Position numbers and translations under genes: made by a program. The notes under the pieces were generated by a model. That model was not told the DNA's origin, did not search any database, and saw only the letters and a list, made by a program, of their open reading frames with translations. Below are positions 43,871 through 50,799 of a DNA stretch of 64,000 nucleotides, one piece after another. The number at the start of each line of letters is the position of its first letter. Position 1 is the first letter of the stretch. The stretch is from Burkholderiaceae bacterium (GTDB lineage: Bacteria > Pseudomonadota > Gammaproteobacteria > Burkholderiales > Burkholderiaceae_C), in assembly GCA_913776825.1 (NCBI GenBank), contig CAJYPV010000020.1, positions 124,001 through 188,000 on the forward strand, in the 5' to 3' direction.

Positions 43871-45416
43871 CCTGCGCGGCCGGCTGCTGGGAATGTTTGT
43901 CACCGGCATGGCCCTGAGCGTGGGCATCGTGGCGGTGGCGGTGTTGACGCTGATGCCCAGCCTCGGGCAGCGCCTGCTGCACAGCGGCATCGAGGACTAC
44001 ACCGAAGCGATTGCCGAGCATCTGCACTTCGATGCGCAGGGCGTGCCGACCGGCGTCGATGAATCGAAGATCGAAGCCTGGCTGTTCACCAGCCTGGCGC
44101 AGGAAGTCACCGCGCGGATCCTCGATGACACCGGGCGCGTGATCTACAGCAGCGACGCACCGGTGCCGTCGCATCCGCCCGCCGGAACTGCGCCGCTGTC
44201 GGCGGACGGGCAGCCCTTCGATCCGGCGCTGCGCTCCTTCCGCTTCCATCGACACGGCATTGCGATGCATGGCGCGACCGTGCACCTGAGCCATGCCGGC
44301 CGCCCCTGGATGTTCCAGTTCGCCACCAGTGACCGCCTGGTGCTGCGCATGCGCGATTCCTTCGGACTGCCGGCGGTGGGACGCGGCATCGCGGCGACCT
44401 GCGCGGTGTTCCTGATCATCTTCTTCATCACGATTCACCTGACCCTGAAGCGCGCGCTGGCACCTCTGCGCGAGGCCTCGGACGATGCGCAGCGCATCAC
44501 GCCGCGCACCCTGGATGAGCGTCTGCAGGTCGAGGTCCAGCCGGTCGAGATCCGCCCGCTGGTCACCGCCTTCAATCAGGCCCTGGACCGACTGCAACAG
44601 GGCTTTCGCACCCAGCAGGAATTCCTGGCCAGCGCCGCGCATGAGCTGAAGACGCCGCTGGCGTTGATCCGCGCGCAGGTCGAGCTGATGCCGGACGACG
44701 AGCCGCGGCGCTGGCTGCTGGACGATGTCGATCGCATGGCCCGGCAGGTGCAGCAGCTGCTGATGCTCGCCGAAGTCAGCGAACCGCAGAACTACCGCAT
44801 CGCCACGGTGGACCCGCGCGGCACGCTGCAGGAGGTGTTCGATTACATGGGGCGGGTGGCGGAGCGTCGGCAGGTGCTGCTGGGCCTGCGCCTGGCGGAT
44901 GACCTGCAGCCGTGGCGGGTGGACCGCAGCGCGCTGTTCACGCTGTTGAAGAACCTGCTGGAGAACGCCATCCAGCACAGCACGCCGGGCTCGGTGGTGT
45001 CGCTCACGGTGGACCGACTCGGTCTGTGCGTCGTCGATCAGAGCCCGGGGGTGACGCCCGAGCAATTGCCCCGACTGTTCGATCGCTTCTGGCGCGGGCC
45101 GGATCGTCGGGAGGAGGGCGCAGGGCTGGGCCTGTCCATCTGCGCGGAGATCGCCGCCGCGCACGGCTGGCAATTGACCGCGCGATGCGCCGCGCCGGGC
45201 CAGGGTCTGACGATGCGAGTGGACATGCCGGGTTCATCGTCGTTGACGCAGGGGCTGCTGGCGCGAACCGGCGCGGCGCAGCAACGTGCGCAGGAAGGTG
45301 GGCCGGAGCGCGCGCCGGTCCATGCAATCCAACGACCGGCTTCCTTGGCTCATCAGGCGTCAGGCGCCTCGACGCGACCGGCTGCCGGCAAGGCGGTGAG
45401 CGAGGCTTTGTTCTAG
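43839..45416 (+). CDS. Sensor histidine kinase (QseC-like)
   Basis: A 525-residue two-span membrane kinase. The first helix is near residues 15-37. A periplasmic domain of about 150 residues follows, then a second helix (GIAATCAVFLIIFFITIHL) and HAMP. Phosphoacceptor His lies in ASAAHELKTPLALIRAQ. The ATPase domain has LKNLLENAIQHSTPG, VVDQSPGV and GAGLGLSIC. A C-terminal extension of about 65 residues beyond the catalytic core is low-complexity and rich in Ala/Gln/Arg. It is co-expressed with the preceding regulator. Confidence 0.93.
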   Translation: MRSVKTRWPCSLRGRLLGMFVTGMALSVGIVAVAVLTLMPSLGQRLLHSGIEDYTEAIAEHLHFDAQGVPTGVDESKIEAWLFTSLAQEVTARILDDTGRVIYSSDAPVPSHPPAGTAPLSADGQPFDPALRSFRFHRHGIAMHGATVHLSHAGRPWMFQFATSDRLVLRMRDSFGLPAVGRGIAATCAVFLIIFFITIHLTLKRALAPLREASDDAQRITPRTLDERLQVEVQPVEIRPLVTAFNQALDRLQQGFRTQQEFLASAAHELKTPLALIRAQVELMPDDEPRRWLLDDVDRMARQVQQLLMLAEVSEPQNYRIATVDPRGTLQEVFDYMGRVAERRQVLLGLRLADDLQPWRVDRSALFTLLKNLLENAIQHSTPGSVVSLTVDRLGLCVVDQSPGVTPEQLPRLFDRFWRGPDRREEGAGLGLSICAEIAAAHGWQLTARCAAPGQGLTMRVDMPGSSSLTQGLLARTGAAQQRAQEGGPERAPVHAIQRPASLAHQASGASTRPAAGKAVSEALF

Positions 45417-45498
45417 GGACGCTCTGCGCCGCGCTCGCGAGCCGCCAAGCGCCAGGCGCCAGGCGCAATCGCAGCCATCGCGAGCGCTGAATGGACGT

Positions 45499-45514
45499 CC
45501 GATCATTTGATCGG
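45499..45514. promoter_or_regulatory. 16-base palindrome upstream of the toxin-antitoxin operon
   Basis: CCGATCA-TT-TGATCGG is an inverted repeat with seven-base arms, 26 bases before the antitoxin ATG. Its position and symmetry fit an operator for autorepression by the Xre-type antitoxin. Confidence 0.6.
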
Positions 45515-45539
45515 TAACATCCGCTCAAAGGAGCGAATC

Positions 45540-46067
45540 ATGATCAAAGAGCCCCACGTCTCTCCCCCGCCCGGTTACTCACGCGTACGGGAGAAAGCCG
45601 CGATGTACGGCGGGGCCGCGACCGCGCGGACGCCGGTGGGGTTCTCGTTCCTCGGCCTGTTCCAGGCGGATCCGCTGGAGCGGATCGAACTGGTGAAAAA
45701 CGGCGTCCATCCGCAGGAGATCGAACACATGGCGCGGCAACTGGCGATGCCCAAGGACAAGCTGCTGCAGATCCTGGGACTGGCGCCGGCCACCGTCAGC
45801 CGCAAGGTGCGCGAGAACAAGCCGTTGTCGCGCGACGAGAGCTCGCGGGTGCTGGGCATGGCCCGGCTGGTCGGGCAGGTGCAGGCGATGGTGGAGGACT
45901 CGGGCCGGCCGGAAGGCTTCGATGCCGCGACCTGGGTCGCCGCCTGGCTGGATCGCCCGCTGCCGGCGCTGGGTGGGCGCAAGCCGGCGGAGTTCATGGA
46001 CACCTCGGAAGGCCAGCAACTGGTGGCCAACCTGGTCGCCCGGATGCAGAGCGGGGCCTATTCATGA
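45540..46067 (+). CDS. Antitoxin of a RES/Xre toxin-antitoxin module
   Basis: A 175-residue Xre/MbcA/ParS-type antitoxin. The N-terminal part contains GLFQADPLERIELVKNGVHP, then a helix-turn-helix region (MPKDKLLQILGLAPATVSRK). The DUF2384-like C-terminal domain has GRKPAEFMDTSEGQQLVANL. The ATG at 45540 follows an AAAGGAGCGA site. A longer start at 45507 would include the palindromic operator and is rejected. The stop overlaps the toxin start (ATGA). Confidence 0.93.
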   Translation: MIKEPHVSPPPGYSRVREKAAMYGGAATARTPVGFSFLGLFQADPLERIELVKNGVHPQEIEHMARQLAMPKDKLLQILGLAPATVSRKVRENKPLSRDESSRVLGMARLVGQVQAMVEDSGRPEGFDAATWVAAWLDRPLPALGGRKPAEFMDTSEGQQLVANLVARMQSGAYS

Positions 46068-46540
46068 GCGTGGCGTTGTGGCGAATCGCCACCGATGCGC
46101 GCGACTACGGCGCCGATGACCTGTCCGGCAAGGGTGCGGCCAAGACGGGCGGCCGCTGGAACCGGGTCGATCAGCCGGTGGTCTACACCGCCACGTCGAT
46201 CTCGCTGGCTTGTCTGGAGACCATCGTGCATCTGCAGGCCGACGGACTGCCGCTGAATCGCTTCCTGGTGCGGATCGACGTGCCCGACGCAGTCTGGGCC
46301 GCGCGACTCGTGCGAGCGCCCGACAGCCTGCCGGTCGGCTGGAGCGCCATTCCCGAAGGCAAGGTGTCGCTCGATGTCGGCGATGCGTGGCTGCGCTCGA
46401 TGGACAGCCCCTTGCTGGTGGTGCCGTCGGTGGTCGTGCCGGAAGAGGCCAATGTGCTCATCAACCCGCAGCACGTGATGGCGCAGCAACTGCAGGCCGC
46501 CAAGTTGCGGCCTTGGTTCTATGACCAACGCATGAGATAG
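46064..46540 (+). CDS. RES-domain toxin (NAD+-targeting family)
   Basis: A 158-residue RES toxin paired with the upstream antitoxin. Conserved residues are present in order: Arg in ALWRIA, the GGRWN motif, Tyr in VVYTATS and Glu in LACLETIVHL. Characterised RES toxins degrade NAD+ (for example MbcT) or modify host proteins (ParT). NAD+ depletion is therefore the likely activity. The C-terminal LINPQHVMAQQL and RPWFYDQRM are typical of the family. Confidence 0.93.
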   Translation: MSVALWRIATDARDYGADDLSGKGAAKTGGRWNRVDQPVVYTATSISLACLETIVHLQADGLPLNRFLVRIDVPDAVWAARLVRAPDSLPVGWSAIPEGKVSLDVGDAWLRSMDSPLLVVPSVVVPEEANVLINPQHVMAQQLQAAKLRPWFYDQRMR

Positions 46541-46550
46541 CGGCGGTGCC

Positions 46551-46583
46551 GTTCAGCGCCGGTCCTGGAAGACCGGGCTGAAC
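46551..46583. terminator. Hairpin between convergent toxin and glucokinase-regulator genes
   Basis: Arms GTTCAGCGCCGGTC and GACCGGGCTGAAC pair over 13 bases with one bulge, with loop CTGGAA, in the 47-base convergent gap. It lacks a T-run. It is likely a bidirectional terminator. Confidence 0.6.
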
Positions 46584-46587
46584 GCGC

Positions 46588-48504
46588 TCAGCGGCTGTGC
46601 GCCGTCAACTTCGACAACGGTGATGCCAGGCTGATGCCCGGCGCCGCGCGGCGAGCCGCGGCGGCGCGGGCTTCTTCGGCGGCCTCGCCCTCGTCCAGCT
46701 CTTCCTTCACCGGGGCCGCGCGCAAGGCCTGGCCCGCCGGATCACGCCGCATCGCCACGCCGACGGCGAGCATGTCGATCACCAGCAGATGCAGGATGCG
46801 GCTGATCATCGGCAGGTGGGTGGCGACATCCTCGACATGGTCGACGATCAGCGCCGCATCGGCCTTCTTGGCCAGCGGCGACTGGCTGGCGGTGATGGCC
46901 AGCACATGGGCGCCGCGTTCCCGCGCGGCATCGGCCACGGCGATCAGTTCCGGCAACTTGCCGCCGCTGCTGATGATCACCGCCACATCACCGCGCCGCA
47001 GGGTCTGCGCCGCCAGCAACTGCAGGCGTGGGTCGGTGTAGGCATTGCAGGCCACGCCCAGACGCAGGAACTTGAACTGCGCATCCTGCGCCACCACGCC
47101 GTAATGGCCGATCGCGAAGAATTCGATGCGGGCCGCGCCCAGCAGCAATTCGATGCTGCGGTCGATCATGTCGCGGTTGAGCTGGCTGCGCACTTGAAGA
47201 ATCGCCGAGGCGGTGTTGCCGAGCACCTTCTCGCCCAGCTCGACCATCGAGTCGTCCTGCTTCACCTGCGTGTGGCTGACCGGCACCGTGCCCGTCAGTC
47301 CGGACGCCAGCCGGAGCTTGAAATCGGACAGGCCCTCGCATCCCAAGGACCGGCAGAAGCGGATCACCGTCGGCTGGCTGACATTGGCAGCTTTGGCGAT
47401 CTCAGCGATCGGATCGTTCAGCACCTTGCGGGAATGCGCCAGCACATGGTCGGCCACCCGTTGCTCGGCCGGGGACAGCCCATCCCGTGCACGACGGATC
47501 TGACCCACGATCGCCGAGGCGCCACCGCTGTTCTGCAGGCTGCGCAACTGCGCTTCCAGGATCGCGGACGCGCCCTTGAAGGTGGCATGTTCCGCAGTGA
47601 TGACGTAGGTCGGAATGCCGGCGACGTAACTGGAGAACCGTCCCTTGTCCTCGAACCGGGACCGGAATCGCGAGCGATCGAAATACTCGCCCAGCCGCGG
47701 CACGATGCCGCCGCCGATGTAGATGCCGCCCAGCGCGCCCAGCGTCACCGCCAGGTTGGCGGCGGCGGTGCCCAGCAGCGTGCAGAACAGCTCCAGCGTT
47801 TCTTCGCTGACCGGATCAGCGGCCTCGAGCGCGCGGGCGGTGATTTCCGGCGCGGTGAGGGCTTCGGCGGGCCGCTTCAGATAGTCGGCCATCGCGCGGT
47901 ACATCAGCTCCAGGCCGGGACCGGACAGCAGCCGTTCGAAGGAGACATGCTCGTATTCGCCCCAGGCGAATCGAAGCAGGGCGATTTCGCGCTCATCGCG
48001 CGGCGCGAAGTTGGTGTGACCGCCCTCCGAGCCCAAGGAGATCCAGCCGTCGCCCGCCGGGATCAGCCCCGACACGCCCAGCCCCGATCCCGAGCCGAGC
48101 AGACCGATCACGCTGTGCGGCCGGCTCTCGCCGCCGCCGATCTGGCGAATTTCGCTGCCGCGCAGGCGGGGCAGGGCCATCGCCAGCGCGGTGAAGTCGT
48201 TGACGACGACCAGCGTGTCCAGGCCGAGCCGTTGGCGCGCTTCCTCGATCGAAAACTGCCAGTGGTAGTTGGTCATCCGCACCAGATCGCCTTCGACCGG
48301 ATTGGCGATGGCGATCGCGGCATGCGCGATGTGGATGCGGGGCAGGCGATCCATGTAGGACCGCACGGCGGCATGGAAGTCCGCATGTTCCGCGCATCGC
48401 AGCAGGGCGATGTGCTCGAACTCGCCGGACGAGGTTTCCAGAGCGAAGCGGGCGAACGTGCCGCCAATGTCGGCGATCAGCCGGGGACTGTCGAAATCAC
48501 GCAT
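46588..48504 (-). CDS. glk: Bifunctional glucokinase / RpiR-family (HexR-like) regulator
   Basis: A 638-residue fusion known from betaproteobacteria. Residues 1-330 are a Glk-type glucokinase (LIADIGGTFARFALE, VNDFTALAMALP, IYIGGGIVPRLGEYF) that phosphorylates glucose with ATP. Residues ~340-415 are an RpiR helix-turn-helix (ANVSQPTVIRFCRSLGCEG). Residues ~465-600 are a SIS sugar-phosphate-binding domain (AIGHYGVVAQDAQFKFLRLG), which probably senses an Entner-Doudoroff intermediate such as KDPG, as HexR does. A Glu/Ala-rich tail follows. A HexR-like operator lies in its upstream region at 48667-48681, so autoregulation is likely. Confidence 0.95.
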   Translation of the reverse strand: MRDFDSPRLIADIGGTFARFALETSSGEFEHIALLRCAEHADFHAAVRSYMDRLPRIHIAHAAIAIANPVEGDLVRMTNYHWQFSIEEARQRLGLDTLVVVNDFTALAMALPRLRGSEIRQIGGGESRPHSVIGLLGSGSGLGVSGLIPAGDGWISLGSEGGHTNFAPRDEREIALLRFAWGEYEHVSFERLLSGPGLELMYRAMADYLKRPAEALTAPEITARALEAADPVSEETLELFCTLLGTAAANLAVTLGALGGIYIGGGIVPRLGEYFDRSRFRSRFEDKGRFSSYVAGIPTYVITAEHATFKGASAILEAQLRSLQNSGGASAIVGQIRRARDGLSPAEQRVADHVLAHSRKVLNDPIAEIAKAANVSQPTVIRFCRSLGCEGLSDFKLRLASGLTGTVPVSHTQVKQDDSMVELGEKVLGNTASAILQVRSQLNRDMIDRSIELLLGAARIEFFAIGHYGVVAQDAQFKFLRLGVACNAYTDPRLQLLAAQTLRRGDVAVIISSGGKLPELIAVADAARERGAHVLAITASQSPLAKKADAALIVDHVEDVATHLPMISRILHLLVIDMLAVGVAMRRDPAGQALRAAPVKEELDEGEAAEEARAAAARRAAPGISLASPLSKLTAHSR

Positions 48505-48666
48505 GAAACAACGGCGGGTTCACCCCGCAAGTGGCGGCCAGCTCGAGGCGGCGGTGGCTGGGAGGCCAAGCGGACACGCCGAGGGAAAGCCGATTATGGG
48601 CCCGGCGTTTGGACGCCCGAAAAGGGTTCGCCCTAGCTGCACCGGGGTGCGGATCGAAGTCGGGTT

Positions 48667-48681
48667 TGTAGTGCGCCTACA
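48667..48681. promoter_or_regulatory. HexR-like operator 1
   Basis: TGTAGTGCGCCTACA, a perfect TGTAG-N5-CTACA inverted repeat. Known HexR sites follow TGTARTWWWNYTACA. It lies 163 bases upstream of the glucokinase-RpiR start on the opposite strand side. Confidence 0.7.
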
Positions 48682-48823
48682 GGCGCGAAATCGCCGCGAT
48701 TTGAATGAAAAATTCCCAAGAAAATCATTCATAAACAAAGACTTGCGACGAATATTGAGAGTCGAGAATCAGGTGTTCATTGGGGCACCTAAATTTCTCG
48801 GGTCGCTGCTATTGTGCATTCTA

Positions 48824-48838
48824 TGTAGTTTTGCTACC
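48824..48838. promoter_or_regulatory. HexR-like operator 2
   Basis: TGTAGTTTTGCTACC, one base from the perfect TGTAG-N5-CTACA pattern and closest to the published HexR consensus in its AT-rich centre. It is 70 bases upstream of the second glucokinase start and overlaps its probable promoter. Confidence 0.7.
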
Positions 48839-48908
48839 TTACGGGCTTGCGCATCAAGCCAAACATCGCAGGACAAGCAGCGTGCAAATCAATCAGGGTG
48901 AAAGACCG

Positions 48909-50051
48909 GTGACCGTCGACAAATTCGGCCCGGCAGTGACGGCGGGATCCTCGGCCGTCGGAATCGGCCAGCCGGGGGCGACGTCGTCCGCGGCGGCATC
49001 GAGCGCCAGCGCGGCCGTGGCCGCTGCGGCCTCGTCCGCCGCTCAGGCCGCCATGCAGACCGCTGCGGGCTACCCGTGGCTGGTGGCGGACATCGGCGGC
49101 AGCAATGCCCGCTTCGGCTGGGTGGCCGGCCCGGGCCAGGCGGTGGCTCATGTGCGCACGCTGCCGGTTGCCCCGCATGAATCGCTGGCGGCCGCCGCGA
49201 AGTCCTATCTGGCCGACCTGGCCGGCATGGGCCTGGCGGCGCAGCCGCATCGCGCGTCGCTGGCGCTGGCCACCGCGCTGGAAGGCGATCGCGTCGAACT
49301 GACCAACAGCCACTGGACCTTCTCGCGCAGCCAGCTCAGCGCCGATCTGAAGCTGGACGAGCTGGTGCTGCTCAATGACTTCGAAGCCCTGGCGCTCTCC
49401 CTCCCGGGTTTGCGGGCCGATCAGGTCAAGCCGGTCGCCGGCCCCGCGCTGGCGGCGCCCAAAGGCACGCTGGCCGTGATCGGACCGGGCACCGGCCTGG
49501 GCGTGGGTGGTGTGGTGAAGACCGGGCTGGGCTGGGTCGCGCTGCCGGGTGAAGGCGGCCATGCGACGCTGTCGCCCGCCAATGACTTCGAGGGCGAGCT
49601 GCTGTCGGTGGCCCGTCGCGAGCTGCCGCATGTGTCGGCGGAGCGCTTCCTGTCCGGCATCGGCCTGCCCACGCTGCATGCGGCGGTGGCCACGGTGTTG
49701 GGCCAGCCGCCCGCACAACGGCTCACCGCCGAGCAGATCCTGGCCGCCGCGCAAGCGGGCGATGAGGTCTGCGGCCGCACGCTGGACCAGTTCTGCGCCT
49801 TCCTCGGCGGTTTTGCCGGCAATGTGGCGCTGACGCTCGGCGCGCGCGGCGGCGTGTACATCGGCGGCGGCATCGTGCCGCGGCTGGGTGAGCGCTTCTT
49901 CCGTTCGGAATTCCGCGCTCTCTTCGAAGCCAAGGGCCGTTTCGCGTCCTACCTGTCGGCGGTGCCCTGCGTGTTGATCACCGACACGCTGGTGGCGCTC
50001 GGCGGTGCTGCGTTCGCGCTGGAGCAAGGCACGCTGCGGCGTCAGGCTTGA
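48909..50051 (+). CDS. glk: Glucokinase, stand-alone paralogue
   Basis: A 380-residue Glk-type glucokinase. The GTG at 48909 has an AGGGTGAAAG site. It gives an Ala/Ser-rich leader of about 50 residues before the ATP-binding start LVADIGGSNARFGWV. A shorter start at the ATG beginning MQTAAGYPWL is possible. Core motifs: LTNSHWTFSRSQL, LLNDFEALALSLPG, IGPGTGLGVGGVV, GGVYIGGGIVPRLGE. It is clearly paralogous to the kinase half of the divergent fusion gene, for example the shared YIGGGIVPRLGE segment. A HexR-like site at its promoter suggests co-regulation by that fusion protein. Confidence 0.93.
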   Translation: MTVDKFGPAVTAGSSAVGIGQPGATSSAAASSASAAVAAAASSAAQAAMQTAAGYPWLVADIGGSNARFGWVAGPGQAVAHVRTLPVAPHESLAAAAKSYLADLAGMGLAAQPHRASLALATALEGDRVELTNSHWTFSRSQLSADLKLDELVLLNDFEALALSLPGLRADQVKPVAGPALAAPKGTLAVIGPGTGLGVGGVVKTGLGWVALPGEGGHATLSPANDFEGELLSVARRELPHVSAERFLSGIGLPTLHAAVATVLGQPPAQRLTAEQILAAAQAGDEVCGRTLDQFCAFLGGFAGNVALTLGARGGVYIGGGIVPRLGERFFRSEFRALFEAKGRFASYLSAVPCVLITDTLVALGGAAFALEQGTLRRQA

Positions 50052-50184
50052 TCGGGTAGCGCCGGTCGCACGGCGCGGCACATCGACGGGGCGTGGCGTC
50101 AAGCGGCGAGCCCCCAAAGCTCAGTCGCCGGGCCAAGCGCCGGTCGACGGGCAAAGCGGCCAAGCGGCCAAGCGCCGCGATTTC

Positions 50185-50218
50185 ACGGGGTTGATGTCTG
50201 GGAAGGCATCAACCCCGT
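50185..50218 (+). terminator. Strong hairpin downstream of the second glucokinase
   Basis: Perfect 12-base arms ACGGGGTTGATG and CATCAACCCCGT with a 10-base loop, 134 bases after the stop codon, followed by TTGTCATT. It probably ends the glucokinase transcript. Confidence 0.7.
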
Positions 50219-50487
50219 TGTCATTGGCGCTTGCCTGTGCGGGGAGCGTTTCCCGCTCTTCTGACAACAGCTGCAAGGCAGCGCCGTCCTCGCGCTCACG
50301 GCGATGGCCGGTGAGTCTGAAGCGATACGCAGCGACGATCGGCGGACATCGAATCGCTCGGTCGACCACGACCGCCGCTGCGGCGTCGAATGGCCTCGTG
50401 CGTCTCTCAATTTCCCGCTTTCCACCCGCATGCGTCAGAGACGCGTCCTGCCAATTTTTGCGATCCGGCATTCTTGGGGTGATTGCT

Positions 50488-50502
50488 TGTAGTCGAGCTA
50501 CA
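50488..50502. promoter_or_regulatory. HexR-like operator 3
   Basis: TGTAGTCGAGCTACA, a perfect TGTAG-N5-CTACA inverted repeat about 300 bases upstream of the TonB receptor start. It lies just upstream of candidate -10 hexamers at 50535/50546, so a position near -50 would suit activation or repression. Confidence 0.65.
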
Positions 50503-50799
50503 TCGACCGCATCACTCAGTCAGGTGGCCCGGTGTAATCTGGCGTTAATCTAGCCAAAAACCAGTAGAAACCCTCGGTGATTGCGCGTAACTTCGTCGTT
50601 TTCGCGCCAAATCATGGTCGGCAGGCGCCCTCAAGGGTTTGCGAGAGCTTTGTTGCGAATCTAGTTTTAGTACAGAATTCTTTCGAACGTTGGGTGCCGG
50701 GGTCTGCGGCAAGCGATCGGGATGCAGATCCGGGCCATTGCGCCCAACCAAGACGCGGACATCTCGACCCGCGAATGCACAAGCGACAGGAGACAAACC

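Larger units (their letters stand above)
48505..48908. other. AT-richer divergent control region of the two glucokinase genes
   Basis: A 404-base gap, distinctly less GC-rich than its surroundings around 48690-48850. It carries two HexR-like sites and the promoters of both divergent genes. A possible promoter for the plus-strand gene is TTGTGC (48812-48817), 17-base spacer, TACCTT (48835-48840). That would place the second operator across its spacer and -10. Confidence 0.55.
50052..50799. other. 748-base regulatory gap before the TonB receptor gene
   Basis: No gene found. It holds repeated GCGGCCAAGCG-like units near 50100-50180, a strong 12-base hairpin, and a HexR-like operator. Two TAATCT hexamers near 50535 and 50546 may serve as the -10 of the receptor promoter. 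This would leave an unusually long leader of about 250 bases. Confidence 0.5.

Noticed and set aside
46789..48636. Open frame of 615 codons on the plus strand across the glucokinase-regulator fusion
   Set aside because: Antisense shadow with no recognisable motif. The minus-strand protein is clearly identified.
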